Positions 1 to 11,730 of a stretch of 64,000 nucleotides of DNA are shown piece after piece. The notes beneath the pieces are model-generated. The model did not search any database and was not told where the DNA came from. It saw nothing but the letters and a program-made list of their open reading frames with translations. The position numbers and the translations under genes are program-made. The DNA comes from Guyanagaster necrorhizus. Lineage: Eukaryota; Basidiomycota; Agaricomycetes; Agaricales; Physalacriaceae. The stretch is taken from contig NW_025064887.1 in assembly GCF_019112545.1 (NCBI RefSeq), positions 385,448 through 449,447 of the forward strand, in the 5' to 3' direction. Each line of letters starts with the position of its first letter. Within the stretch, counting starts at the first letter, position 1.

Positions 1-1647
1 AATGCTGATCATAATGTGTGATGCAATGGTGTTCCCATTCGGAGCGGTCTCCGACTTCATCCATAAACCAGCTAGACTGAAAGACGCAATAGTCAACGTT
101 GATATCCATCTGGATGTTGATGTCGTGATCTCGTGCGAAATGACAGATCCAGTCCCCGTTGGCTTCCAAGATCACAAGGAACATCGTCAGGTTGCCACCG
201 ACACTGTCGCTGCCTGCCATCTGTGCTGCACGAGTATAGATGCTTGGTGGTGATGTGGATAATAAAGTCTCGACATGGCCGCCAGACTGTCGACGAGTGA
301 AGACAGCCTTGCCACGCACACTTACTTTCAATGTACAGCTCGTCGGCAAGAGCGTTGGCATTATTCTGATAGTGATTCATGAGGCACTTGTGAATATGGG
401 CACGGGGGCCATGGCCTGTGTGCCGCGCCGCGCTAAGGGAGAAAATGGCGAGTTGAGTCTGGACTCTTAAAATTGTGATGCGCCCACGTCAACACGGTTT
501 TACAAACAAGAAATTTGTTGTCTGTTGTAGGAGACTCTTGTAGATAGCAGAGGGGGAATGGTCAGGTAAGGTCAATAGCTTATCGACAGTCATTACGTGT
601 TCGTTGACTGATAGGTCAGACATCACCGGAGCAGTCGGATACAACCGCCTTGAGAGGGTCGTTGATGGGCATGTCAATGGCAAAGGGCAGGGTATTTGCC
701 ATCGTTGAAGTTGCCTGTCTTAGCTTCATTGGTACAGCTTTCCAAGGCGCCTTGAGGAATTGTTAATAAAAAATGGGATCTAGCATAGGGCACTGACCTC
801 TCCCAGAAGCTCGCGCTTTGACGCGTTATCAAAAAATTCGACTCGCTCTTGTTGACTACGCTGAGGTATTCTCGTTGCCAAGCACTTTTGTATTGTTTCT
901 TTACGTCCTTGAGAGTTCCTTGCATTTATCGATGTCGATGAGAATGGTATCTGCTTCTTCTTCGGAAGCGTTCATGATTCGTTCATATTCTTGACCCAGT
1001 CATTTATTCAGCTGGAATTAGGTTGGCAAAACATCAACAAGTGGGAGAGGAGCATACTTCGGCCTCCTTGTCCGCAACTAGTATAGCTTTTGGGTACCGG
1101 CAAAGAAGAGATCAATAGGTGCGTTGACATCTCGACCTGAAGACATGAAAGTTGACTGTTCAACGGCATTGATTATATGAGCGTTTTGATCGCGTTTGTG
1201 TAAAATAGTTCCAAGGTCGGCACGGACCAGTATCCTCTGGTAGGCTTTCTCTCCGTCGTCAGGGAGGTTCCGTTTGAAGGAGTCCAAGGCGCGGCGACGA
1301 AGACAAGAAGGGGTGACCTTGTCAGAGAAATAAGACGGCGTCATGATTGTATACGTCATGCATGTTGCGGTGTGTCGCGTACAATCTCGTGGGGAATAAC
1401 CAAGTTATGTGGATTTCTTGTACCGCTATGTCGACATGTTATTTATAGTCGTTAGTAGCAGCAGAACTGATCTGGGTATAGAAGTTAACATCAACAACAG
1501 ACTGCTGGTACTTACGTCTCATTGACAACCATGAGGCGACACTTGTGGCATTCCCTTCAGGATATGCGGCCCGACGGTAGAAGGTGGGCGGCAAGGTGGG
1601 GAGCGGAGGAACGCCTTTTACAGGTTTATATAGGGCCGGAGAGGCCA
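1..1647 (-). pseudogene. Decayed or unresolved large gene with a zinc-finger-like C-terminal region; 3' end beyond the left edge
   Basis: Read on the minus strand, the pieces look coding but are in changing frames. A start-like exon at 1647-1517 begins MASPALYKPVKG and ends at a good donor (gtaagt). It is followed by open pieces at about 1385-1078 (includes ALDSFKRNLPDDGEKAYQRI), 990-919 (EYERIMNASEEEADTILI), 925-800, 768-632, 683-520, 470-326 and 263-1. At about 1085, 935 and 631 the sense passes from one frame to another without a usable GT-AG intron. This suggests frameshifts. The last piece holds C and H residues spaced like a finger (YCVFQ...WEHHCITHYDQH) and is still open at base 1. The family was not identified. 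An alternative is an intact multi-intron gene that I spliced badly. A short separate start (ATG at 361, 39-base intron 287-325) would also read into the last piece. Confidence 0.4.
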
Positions 1648-1938
1648 TGCTGGCGGAGGAGGCGCTGGTCGTAAGAGGAAGGGCTGTAACATGACAACCA
1701 GGACCTCTGATCAAGAAAACACGTATAGTCTCCGTGAGGAAGGCACAAGGTGGGACGAACCATCCATACTTCCCAGCCAGCGGTATGACTCTCACTCGTT
1801 CCAAAAAGTGGGTGTGTAAATATACTTTGGAACGAGACAAAGTGATGAGCATAAAAGATATTGAAGTCAAGGGCTAGCTAGGTCTGATAATATGACGATC
1901 GAGGCAAATCACCGAATGGGACAGAATGTTAATCGAGT

Positions 1939-2848
1939 TCATTTGGATTCCGAGGGCAAACTATGAAGCCATTTCATGAAATGAGGCACATCCTGAAAAC
2001 TACCTTTAGTGCACATTCCGAAAGTAAAAGGAAGGTGGAACCTCAGCAATTGTACTATTCATCGTAGCCTCTGCCAAGAAAGAGGGTATGAGGCCTCCAG
2101 GTGTGCTCGAAGTTGCCATGCGCCACTCTGTGTTCCCATTTTCCAGCTCGATCAACTGTTCCACGCTGACATACCGACCCTTGACACCTTTTTCTTCCAG
2201 CTTCGCAAGGTCAGCATCTTCCGGCGATGATAGATCAATCGGAATAGAAACAACCGTCCTAAAGATACGTAAGAAAACAGGAATATTATGAGTATAGTCA
2301 GCAAAACGATGAACCCAGTACGGGGCGAAGTCTCAGTCAAGTGCACGACTTGAAGGACAGTAAACACGCGTGGCTGGATGGGCGGCGTAAACTTGTAATA
2401 CAAGGTCCAGATCGATTGCGTGGGGGAGATGTCTTTGACTTTGGCAACCTTGTTGATATCTGAGACGTATCTGCAGCGCGGGGGACGATTACACAGCACG
2501 AACTTGATCGCCGGTATGCTTACTCTTTCTCGTTCACAGCCTTGTCCGTGCCTAGCTTGCTCCACATCTGGTCAAACGTAGCTTCGGCGGGGGGGTGTTC
2601 GCTGACGCGGCAATGCCATGGAGCCCCGTCGCCCGTTTCCTTGCCCCGCGAGTAGGTTTTGACCGTTTTATGGTAGGTTTTGCCTGGTTTCCAGGACGAA
2701 GTTGATTTGAGGAGGGATTCTCCTGCGGAGAGGATTACTGGTTGAGCAGGAATGTCTAGACGGAAAAGTGAATGCCACGATAAAGATAAAAGGATCACAA
2801 AGTCATACCCGCAGGCTTAACGGGGGCAATCGTAAGTTTGAAAGACAT
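1939..2848 (-). CDS. DUF3074 (START-like) domain protein
   Basis: The ATG at 2848 opens MSFKLTIAPVKPAG. After a short intron comes the long exon with GKTYHKTVKTYSRGKETGDG and EHPPAEATFDQMWSKLGTDK. Further exons give VSDINKVAKVKDISPTQSIW, PRVFTVLQVVHLTETSPRTG, VVSIPIDLSSPEDADLAKLE and NTEWRMATSSTPGGLIPSF. The final exon reads DVPHFMKWFHSLPSESK and then stops. About 245 residues. This arrangement fits the fungal DUF3074 family, whose fold resembles START lipid-binding domains. The biochemical role is not established. There is no signal peptide or membrane segment, so it is probably cytosolic. Introns have ordinary GT-AG ends except that the last donor (gttcca) is weak. Its 3' end lies about 290 bases from the broken gene on the left. 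Confidence 0.8.
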
Positions 2849-2959
2849 GTCTGAGTGTGGGAGTGACGCTAAAGATAGAACGGTGGCGTGAAGTTTGAAG
2901 AACTGATGGGAAAAGCCAACAAAACAAAGACAACTTGGAATTCACTCAGGAAAAACGTG

Positions 2960-3539
2960 TCACAGTGGTATTGGTGCACGAAGATTCTTCAGACCAAAGT
3001 ACCGATCCCGGCCAAACTCCTCTTCGTTACGGGGTAGCTTCTCGCCCCGTGTCTGAACAACTCCAACGTATCTGCGTTCTCCAAGCATATGTTTTTCCTT
3101 GTAGAAGCGTACGTAGCCTGGTATTGAGGCGAAGATTGTGTGGTCGCGGCCCATTCCGACCTGTGGCAGGGTCAGTACACTTAGATAGCAGTGGGCAGTG
3201 GGACTTGCATTAGGCCCTGGATGGAAAAGCGTTCCTCGTTGTCTAACAATGATATTCCCCGGAATAACATACTGATCTGCAAAGAAATGAAGACAACGCG
3301 ACTTGAATGGTCCACGCAAGACAAACCTGAAAACTTTTTAACGCCTAGCCGCTTTCCTGGAGAGCCACCATGGTTGGATATTGTTCCTCCAGCACGTTTA
3401 GTTGCCGTTCGGACAGCCCCAAGGCCTATTGTACGGATAAGCAAGATAAAAGAAGAAGAAAGGTAAGCGCACCGAAATTAGCAAAGGGGCTATTTACAAG
3501 GTCAATGGACCTCGACCTCGCCAGAAAATACATAGACAT
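2960..3539 (-). CDS. MRPL27: Mitochondrial large-subunit ribosomal protein bL27m
   Basis: Structural protein of the mitochondrial 54S ribosome; bL27 proteins reach toward the peptidyl transferase centre. The model starts at the ATG at 3539 (second ATG at 3533). Exon 1 encodes an Arg-containing, acid-poor presequence ([20 protein letters not shown]) and is joined through a 47-base intron to [13 protein letters not shown]. The bL27 core then follows: [40 protein letters not shown] and [20 protein letters not shown], with the fungal C-terminal part [16 protein letters not shown]. The intron at 3161-3208 has a GC donor (gcaagt) with a normal cag acceptor; only this choice keeps FHPGPN-VGMGRDH in frame. 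It is divergent from SKP1 across 176 bases. Confidence 0.9.
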
Positions 3540-3715
3540 TACCCGGGATCGAGTGGCACGCACCTCTCACCTCACACCTTACCTCAGACTTTTGAGTCGG
3601 CAACGTCCGGATATGGAATGTCACAAGACACTGTCACGGGGTTGTCACCGACTATTTAACCGGTCTTCTACCACCATCTCAGCAGCATATACTTCCTCGC
3701 CTCCTCTACTTTGAA
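3540..3715. promoter_or_regulatory. Divergent promoter between bL27m and SKP1
   Basis: These 176 bases separate two outward-facing start codons, so they must hold both promoters and 5' leaders. I see no clear TATA box; the SKP1 side is C/T-rich (ccaccatctcagcagc), as is common upstream of fungal starts. Confidence 0.55.
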
Positions 3716-4470
3716 ATGGTCCACCTCGTCACCTCAGATAACGAATCTTTCTCCACAGAGAAGGACATCGTCGAGCGCAGCGTGCTCATCAAGAACATGC
3801 TTGAAGGTCTGCTTTGTGCTTTTCATCTGCTTTGCTGTGGCTCATCTGCACGTGTAGATGTCGGTGAATCAGACCAGCCCATTCCACTGCCCAATGTTTC
3901 ATCGAGCGTTTTGAAGAAGGTGCGCTCGCCTTTTCTCGTGCTTGTCCAATCGACGTTGCTGAGTGGCCCACGCTTTAGGTACTTGAATATTGTGAACATC
4001 ATCGGGGCGAGCCCCTTCCTGCTGCCGACGCCGACCAAAGTCAAGACGACACACGCAAGCGCACGACCGACATCAGCGAATGGGATCAGAAATTCATCAC
4101 TGTGGACCAGGAAATGTTGTTCGAAATCATCCTTGCGGCAAATTACCTCGACATCAAATCTTTACTGTAAGTCTCCTTTTCATCCTTTTCTGTGCGTTTC
4201 TCATAGACCGCTCAGTGATGTCGGATGCAAGACGGTGGCCAACATGATCAAGGGCAAGACCCCGGAGGAAATCCGCAAATTGTTCAACATTGTCAACGAC
4301 TTTACACCGGAAGAGGAAGTGAGTGTTGTCATGTTTCACGTGGCCGCTGCTCTGACATCGCCCCTATCCAGGCTCAAATCAAGAAGGAGAACGTATGTTC
4401 CTTTCTCGTGTCGTCTGTACTGATAACTGACCCCATTTTTTTTTTGCAGGAATGGGCTGAGGACCGATGA
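3716..4470 (+). CDS. SKP1: SKP1, SCF ubiquitin ligase adaptor
   Basis: Adaptor that joins F-box proteins to cullin in SCF ubiquitin ligases, and is also a kinetochore component in yeast. Six exons give about 160 residues. The BTB/POZ-like N-terminus is [20 protein letters not shown] with [11 protein letters not shown]. The middle part is [27 protein letters not shown] and [20 protein letters not shown]. The C-terminal Skp1 helices that bind F-boxes are [20 protein letters not shown] and [20 protein letters not shown]. The end EWAEDR and its tryptophan match the family terminus. The acidic/polar loop ([18 protein letters not shown]) is the usual variable insertion. Start chosen because the family begins directly at this Met. 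The capping-enzyme gene begins 182 bases downstream on the same strand. Confidence 0.95.
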
Positions 4471-4652
4471 TGGATTGACCTTGTATCCTTGTAGTAGATT
4501 TGCATACTGTGTTGTTGTCGTCGAACTGTATTTTCTTTTCAAAAACATATGTCTCTTTTTTTTCTTCAATTCATCAGTGGCAGTGATGTGTGCTTACATA
4601 AGTGCTGTGAGTGCAACTCTGTTCAAACCAGCGATTGTCGGGGGCCAATTGG

Positions 4653-6374
4653 ATGCCTACTGTTCCCGACCTCCCTGGCACGCTTGTGCCTCCTGACCAA
4701 GAAAACTGGCTCAAATCGAACGTTGCGCGGCTCTGTAATATCGACCACCACAGGTGGGTGCCAGTGGGTCCATCTATCCGGCAGCGCTCATCGCACCTTC
4801 TTTCAGGTTTCCAGGGGGCCAGCCAGTAAGTTTTGGCACCAATGATCTCGACAAGTTGGAGCAACAAGAGTGCGTTTCCTTTGCTCAAGGACATTCCATT
4901 ATCTCATCCCAGCACAGTTTCTGGGTCTGCGAAAAGTCGGATGGAATCCGCGTTTTGCTCTTTGTTTTCACCAACAACAACACTAAGGACCAGATGATCT
5001 ACCTCGTGCGTCGTCGAGTATTTGCGTACCCGGTTTTCAACTGACGTGTAGCTCAGATTGACCGCCACAACACTTATCGCGCATTAACAGGACTATATTT
5101 CCCTCACCACGAGAATCCCATGTTCCCACTGCGAAGTACCATCATCGATGGCGAACTTGTCATTGACGTCGACCCGAGGACCAAACACGTAAGCCTCGTA
5201 GATCCCGCCAATTTCGTTTCCGACCTCTGATTGTAGGAGACACTGCGATTCCTTGCCTTTGACTGCCTCGTTGTTGACGATCAAAATGTTATGTCAAGAC
5301 CTTTGGACAAGCGTTATGGGGTGCGTCTGTCGCATTTCAAAAGTACCGCTAGACTGATCGACTCTGCAGAGGCTCAACGAATGGTTTCTAAAACCGTACG
5401 CAAGGATGATGCGAGATCATCCACACATGGCGAATACGCAGCCTTTCGAGTATGTTGGGTGAACTCCAATCCTTGTCCATGGCGTGCTGATGCCAAAAAC
5501 CAGTATCAAGGTCAAGCAGATAAAGTCATCCTACAACGTAGAGCAGGTCTTCAACGTCGACATCCCAGCCCTGCAACATGGGAATGATGGCCTCATTTAT
5601 ACCTGCGTCAACAGTCCATATTCATCTGGGACAGACCCGAACATGTGAGTGACCATCTTCCTTCGACATACAAGCTGTCACTTAATCCTCTCCGTCAGAA
5701 TGAAATGGAAACCCTCCTCGGAGAACTCTATCGACTTTAAGTTAGTTCTTCGCTTCCCACCTCTGGCGTCAAATCCTACCGTGCCGGACTTTCATGCCAA
5801 ACCGGTATTTTTACTACAAGTCTGGTGCGGCGATGAACACGGAGTGGCAAAGTATGAACTGTACGATGATATGTATGTCGATGATGAAGAATGGGAGCAG
5901 TAAGTGATCTAATTTTTATTTCATTATGCTTTAATGACCACTGTCGTGTAGGATGAAGTCGTCAGGCGAACAATATGACGATCGCATCATCGAAGTTCAC
6001 TGGGATCCCGCAGTATCACATTGGCGCATGATGAGATTTAGAGATGACAAGCCAAATGGTAATCATCGGAGCGTCGTCGAGAACATCATACAGAGTATAG
6101 CTGATGGGGTGGAAAAAGACGCTGTAAGACAGTCATTATGGGCCTACTATACATTTACTGAGCCTTTTCGAAGCTTTTAGCCCGTTCCAATGCGATACGG
6201 AACGCCTGGAAGGCGCGGCAAGGCCAACCAGCTGCTAGGCCAGCAGTAGCTCAGCCGCCTAAACAGGTCCAGCGACCCCCTCCGTCGGATATCAAGCGAC
6301 GATACGGACCCATTGCGCCGTCTCCTTGGAGCAAAGTCTCAGGTCCCGAGACCATAGCCGGCATGAAACGATAA
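4653..6374 (+). CDS. CEG1: mRNA guanylyltransferase (capping enzyme alpha subunit)
   Basis: Nuclear enzyme that transfers GMP from GTP to the 5' diphosphate end of nascent mRNA through a lysyl-GMP intermediate. About 420 residues from several exons. The nucleotidyltransferase motif I is EKSDGIR, with the attacking Lys near residue 61 (KxDG). Later come LRSTIIDGELVIDVDP (motif III-like), LRFLAFDCLVVD, the motif IV-type GLIYTC, and the OB-fold part beginning LKWKP (KWKP, motif V). The C-terminal tail is QPPKQVQRPPPSDIKRRYGP and ends at MKR. The length and monofunctional layout (no triphosphatase domain) fit the fungal type, in which the triphosphatase is a separate protein. Introns are short; the one before FWVCEKSDG joins GA|T. 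Confidence 0.93.
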
Positions 6375-7316
6375 CCGCGCTACCTTGGGTTTTTCCGAAC
6401 CCTCGTTTGGATCGCGATCCGCCACCGCAAGGAATCCCCTCTCATTTCTAGCTAGTGGGGCTTGTCATCTGGATGTCGTTGAATAACTGTTGGTCCAGAT
6501 TGTTGCGTTGGGATGGTTCCTTGCATCAGACCATCAGGTTGCTGGCATTGGGCGTCCCTTTTCCTATCATCGGGCTTGATGAAAGAGTTCTTTTTCGACT
6601 GGCGCGTCACTCAGAGGCCGCAGCTGATCAAACTTGGAGGGTTCCGATTTTATTGGTGGTTGCGTGAGTTTTCTCCGGGATGACCATAGGATGGTCATTT
6701 GGATTTGGATTTGGATTTGAGTTTGGATTGTAGATTTTTGATCTCAATGGAAGAAGCCATTTTTACACACAAGGTTTCTTTTATTACAAGAGAAACACAA
6801 GCTATCGTCACGGGTCATAATCATCGAGAGGGGGTCATCAAGAGAGGTATTCACAAACACAACAAAAATGGAAATGTGAAAGGAAGACAGATGCATGGAG
6901 TCTAATCGTTACAATGATTACGGAGAAAAAGTCACTGCTACGTGAATTTTGAAAAAAACAAAAACAAAAACAAATTTATATGGCGAAGGTGAGAAAACGT
7001 GAATAGATTGGCCTGGATAGACGGCTGTCCGTGAATAAGAACGATAAAGACAAGCAGAACAATGCGAGGTGGCTATTGACCTAGTTATGGATAGCTTCCA
7101 AAATCGTAAAAAGTCGTGTCGTGCAACGATGCTAATGAAATGTGAAGAGAAAAAAATGCAGTGCAATGCGGTGATGAAAATGTACGACATGAGGGAGATG
7201 CAAGAAAAACAGTGAAGATGGTGATTCGCGAGATTGGAGTGAATAAAGATGGAAGACTTTTGAAAAGATAGATAATGATTTGAATGCTAGACCACGGCCC
7301 TGCCCCCTTTGGAAGA
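6375..7316. other. Intergenic stretch with a hexamer microsatellite
   Basis: No supported gene. At 6698-6729 there is a short TTTGGA-type repeat (about four units, the last one varied). At about 6953-6972 there is an A-rich caaaaa repeat. The rest is A/G-rich on the plus strand and is probably the 3' region of the minus-strand gene that follows. Confidence 0.6.
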
Positions 7317-8100
7317 CTAGTTGAAGAAATTGGGCGAGTGGGAAGACAGTGGGGAAACTGCAAAGTCGGCGTATTGAGCTGCAGAGTCGCTGTGGAGGGA
7401 AAGGAAGTCCGCGAATGAATGGGAACGGACGGTAAGATACGGGGGGAGGTTGGCATTGCGTGCCCGTCTCGTCATCGGGTACGGAGGCAGATCAGCATCA
7501 TGGGCGCCAAGATCGAGATATTCAAGGTCCAGACGCAGACCCTCCACGGATGTTTCAGGCAACTCAGGCGTAGACTCCAAGGACGACGACGACGACTCTT
7601 GCCCGTGACGGCGGCGACGGGGAGTTTCTGGCGCGACAGACAAGGGGGCCAGGTCGGAGAAAACAGAAGACACCTGACATATATGCGATCAAGATCGCGT
7701 ATGACAAGAAGAAAAAAAAAAATAATCTTACCTCTGGCGAGCCTAGGAACGGGCTCCACGACGACGGGACATATGAGCGCTCAACCTCAGTGTATCGAGG
7801 AGGCTCAGCGCCCGTCGTAGGGTTGCCAGTAGTATTTCGGACGGAACCCGGGAGCTGGTCGGGCTCTTGGTCACGGTTGACGTCCTCCGACTCCTGGTCA
7901 GCATCTAGGTCGCACTGGCCATCCACGACTCTCCACCACTCAATGTCCGCCAAGACTCTCCTGCCAATCGTTTCTGAGCCAGACGAGCGCCTGTGACTTC
8001 CACCATGGAGGCGACTGCTGGGACCAGCATGCTCAGAGAGAGAGGGATAGGGTGAAGAACGAACGGCCGGCGAGGAAAAGGTACGACGAAGAGAAGGCAT
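7317..8100 (-). CDS. Uncharacterised low-complexity protein with an IEWW motif
   Basis: Two exons. The ATG at 8100 gives MPSLRRTFSSPAVRSSPYPS, a basic Ser/Pro-rich start. This is followed by RRVLADIEWWRVVDGQCDLD and an acidic stretch (DADQESEDVNRDQEPDQLPG). A 60-base intron with donor gtaaga and acceptor tcag (about 7675-7734) joins PFLGSPE to VSSVFSDLAPLSVAPETPRR. The second exon ends in DFAVSPLSSHSPNFFN. About 240 residues, with no membrane segment or signal peptide. The ADIEWWRV segment reads like a short conserved core in a disordered protein, but I cannot assign a family or function. The steady frame, the clean intron and the lack of stops support a real gene. Confidence 0.65.
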
Positions 8101-10638
8101 TGGGGGACGTTGGTGGACCAGGTCGCAGGCGCCTAGCGCAGTGCAGTCCTGAAAAAGGGGAAAGTCGAGGACAGGTGAAAAGTCGGGTTTCGGCTTATAT
8201 ACCGAAATAAAAGAGAAAAATAATAATTCAGGGAATTGTGGGATGAAGTAAGCGCCTCAAATGCCAAAGTCAATCCGATGTGACTCTGTGAAAGAGACCG
8301 AGTGGAAACTGATCCTGCTGTGCCGCACCGTTGGCAACTGGGCAACTTGGCACCCGGTCTATTACCCGCCAGTTATCTAGTATCTACCAGACCCTGACGA
8401 CCGTCTGCCATTCCCGCAGTTATTATATCTGCTACAAGCCTATCCTCTTCAAGGTCCAGCCTTGTTCCAATTTAGGTCGCCTCGTCCACTCAAAACGCCA
8501 AAATGTCCGGAGAGTATCCAGCGATATAAAATTCCTGCCTCCTCTATCCATTCTTCGGCGCAGACGGGATAAACTGAAGAATCGCTCCCCGTCTGGAAAA
8601 AAAAACTTCAGGGCAAGGGTCACTCGTGGCGGTATTCGCAATCCACGGATCACCGGCACTCCGGGAAACAGTACCTTCCCTCACCTCCATCCATTCTCTT
8701 GACTAACCATTTTCTGCTTTATGCCCTCTAGAAAGCCATTAGAACGTCTTAACACCCAAAAAAACGCGTAAAGACGCGTCGCGTCTCGCGTTTTTGACAT
8801 AACAAATACAATGGCTATCAGCACGGCATCGCCCCCATCACACACATCACCACGATGCACTTCTCTGCATGCGCTACTCAACCTTGCCGGGGATGCCAGC
8901 AGAGACGCATATAATCAAAATCAGCTAGTCAACATCCACCGAAGCGAAGCCTTCAGTTTGCCTGGTCGCGCGATAGTGCGCGTCTTAATTACTCTACAGT
9001 AGTGGTCATCATGTATGTAAACACGGGCGGAGGGTGGACGAAGGAGAATGCCACCGCCTTAATTAATGACTGCTCACCCAGTCACCCAGCTGCAAGCCTT
9101 TCAAAGACAAGAGAAAAAAAAGGCATCGGAGGCTTCGGCGAGATCCCTATCATTTCACAGGAAGAATGGAGCCTATGAGTTCAACGCGTGATATGTTCTC
9201 ACATGATATCACAAGTTTCCGTGTAATAAGTTGTGACAGACACCAGCATAGCGCAGCGTCTGACAATCGAGGACAATCGCTGTACGTCCTTTCAGGATGC
9301 GCGGTACGAAGAAGGAAGATCCTACTGCAAATCTTATAACGATCCCCGGAAGCGGGCAAAAATTTTCATTTTTACATACGAAATATGTAACCTGAGCAAT
9401 TAAATCTGTCGGTATTTGGCACTCAGCGAACAGCTAGCTCTTGGCTCAGCACCTGGGTCTACTGATCTTATAGCACCGGTCAGTAAAGATGAGCACATTA
9501 TGAAAGGAGGGACAGACCTAGATCCCTAAGAATACGACATATGATGATGGTCAATTAATACTCATCGCTGAAACACACGAGGCTCACAACATTTCTTTCT
9601 CATGTCAATTACTGCGTCCGTGCCTACGTGGTCATGATAGGTCGGGCTTAGGGCATCCTACGCGGAGGGTGCTGATGAACGGGTATTAGCCCTGGAGAGT
9701 ACAAAAAACCCTGACATCCCTGACATTCTCCCACATGAAATCAATGCTCGAATGGAGAGCCCGCGCACAGCAATGACAACATTTCTGTTCAGAAATATTT
9801 GATGACGATATACGTTGCTGTGAACTTGACGTACAAAGCATCACCATACATTGAGGTCGTCATTCATTCGTCAACCCGCGGGGACAGGACATTCATCGGA
9901 AAATATATGTATCCGCAGTTTGCCTGTCGTCGCTTGATAATTTTGAAGGGCTGGTCCTCTGCGAAGCTTGGAAATAGCTGTCTGTTCTCAAGGCTTCCAT
10001 GTGAGAATGGCACCTTGAGAAGCCGCGATGGTCGTAACAGTATATCATCCCTGGAATAGGATCTGGGAATGATTACTTTGCCATCCTGTGGGGACACAGT
10101 GACCGGCCCATGCCATTCAGTTACGCGGAATCGTGCAGTTTAAATCGCAGTCTATAATGCACATAATTAGCTCGTTGTGAAGACCAGTAAGTTAGTGTAG
10201 TTCTATCAGGTTGTATCAGATTCACCACAGTAGAAAAATTACAAATTGACAGGCACTAATGAAGCCAATTCAGTGAAACAGCGGGCAGCAAGGACAAATC
10301 CGCCCTCATACAAATCGGCTGCGTCGGACTTGGAAGGGAGACGAATAGATCGCGATTGCAAGGATGAGATGGCGATTTCATAGTTAGTCGTAGGCTTAGA
10401 ATAAACTGCCGTGAAAGTTTCGGATCGGTGATACACAGTACATGCTAAAAGCGCAATAGAAATGACTGGGATGTGATTGATGGTTAGCCGTTGCCAGAGG
10501 ACGAGTACGTGCGAGAGACTTTGTCGTTTTATGCCCGAGAAGCGGGTTGAGACAAAGGGAACGATGATTGATTGATATGCATGATACAATGGCTGTGTGT
10601 TTGAATGAGGATTATGATGAAGTGAATAATGGACTGAA
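8101..10638. other. Long gene-poor interval
   Basis: About 2.5 kb without a supportable gene. Reading frames here are short, lack plausible introns and resemble no family. Notable items are two ACGCGT hexamers ten bases apart at 8764 and 8774, inside a CG-rich patch, and an A/T-rich stretch around 8190-8240. The right end is the 3' flank of CSN7. Confidence 0.5.
8764..8790. promoter_or_regulatory. Pair of MCB-like ACGCGT elements
   Basis: ACGCGT occurs at 8764-8769 and 8774-8779, one helical turn apart, followed by gcgtctcgcg. In yeasts this hexamer is the MBF (cell-cycle) binding site. No gene start lies close by: the nearest minus-strand start is 8100. Any regulatory role is therefore a guess. 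Confidence 0.3.
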
Positions 10639-11730
10639 TCAAAAGCGATTGCGTTTCCTTAGAGGCTTAGGTATCTCCTGTGGCGCTCTGCGGTGAAGAT
10701 CAGTCGATGGGCTTCACAGACCGGTAGGAAGCTTCGTCGGACTTACTTGCGGTTCTTGCCCTTGCTCTCTGTTGGCTCATAAAGTGGCGCATCTACATCC
10801 ATCCTCATATTACTTTCCATTAGCGTGCGCCTGCTGCTGCTGCCAGTACCTTTAGTGGATGCATTCTTCTCTGACACTTCTTTGACGTTGCTCTGCAAGG
10901 CCAGATCATACTCATCTTGACGCTTCTTTGCTGCGGTTGTCTCCGAAGATATCTGCGCAATCTTGCTATCCAGAGTGGAAAGTACGGAAGATGTTGCAGA
11001 AGCCCTGTTATTTTGATATTAAAAGGTGGAATGGCTTACAAGTATTGGCTCACCAATCACGCAGAGCAGCCAAAACAGATTCTAGCTTTCCTGGCTCGAG
11101 ATCTCTGCCCATCGTGTATTCCACTTCAAGTTGTCCTTCCTTCTGATCCAGCTTCCCTCGCAGAATATCAAGGTAGATGGCGTCGATGATCAGGTCTTCG
11201 AGTTCCCGTACGGTTGGCATACTGAGGGCTTTGAGAAGTTCAGAGTAGGGCAGAATCTAGTTTGACGGTTGGATGTCGGTCCGAGGCCAAAATATATGAC
11301 ATACACGTTTTTCTGTTGCCATTGACACGATTGAGAGGTGTTTCAGCTTGATGATCTGGGCTTGATTCAGAGGTGGAAGCTCGTCCGTATGTTCTGATAT
11401 TAACAGTTAGCCGAGCTCCTTGAGTTATTGGTTTGCGCACGAATATAATCTTGGTACGTTTTGTATGCGAATAACTGCAATAGCCCCAGGAACTTCGCAT
11501 GCTGCTCGCTCTTCCCCAGCTGAACTAGAAGTCAGTCTTTTGTGCAGAAGACTATATCGCAAAGACGCTACCTCTAGAATATTGGGCAGGTCCAGTAATT
11601 CAGCAAACACAAAGACGCCCGGAGCAGAAGTGGCGTCTTGGACGAGTTTGGCCGCCGCTGCACCTTTCACCGACTTTGCTATTAGCAGAAATGGTTCTAG
11701 CCTTGCCGGAAATTTCGTTCCTAATTCCAT
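10639..11730 (-). CDS. CSN7: COP9 signalosome subunit 7 (PCI domain)
   Basis: Subunit of the COP9 signalosome, which removes Nedd8 from cullins and so controls the SCF ligases that use SKP1. Exons from the ATG at 11730: MELGTKFPARLEPFLLIAKS, then GVFVFAELLDLPNILE. Next come LQLGKSEQHAKFLGLLQLFA and YKTYQDYI, then HTDELPPLNQAQIIKLKHLS. The PCI winged-helix part is ILPYSELLKALSMPTVRELE with DLIIDAIYLDILRGKLDQKE. The C-terminal part is charged and Ser-rich. It ends, after an intron with donor gtaagt, at APQEIPKPLRKRNRF. Length is about 285 residues, usual for CSN7. The start is 102 bases from the guanine deaminase start on the other strand. Confidence 0.88.

Noticed and set aside
6698..6729. TTTGGA hexamer run as a possible telomere-like repeat
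   Set aside because: Not a known telomere unit (fungi mostly TTAGGG), only about four imperfect copies, and internal to the contig.
9799..10589. Short frames on both strands between the unknown protein and CSN7
   Set aside because: Overlapping, without domains or introns; not distinguishable from chance.
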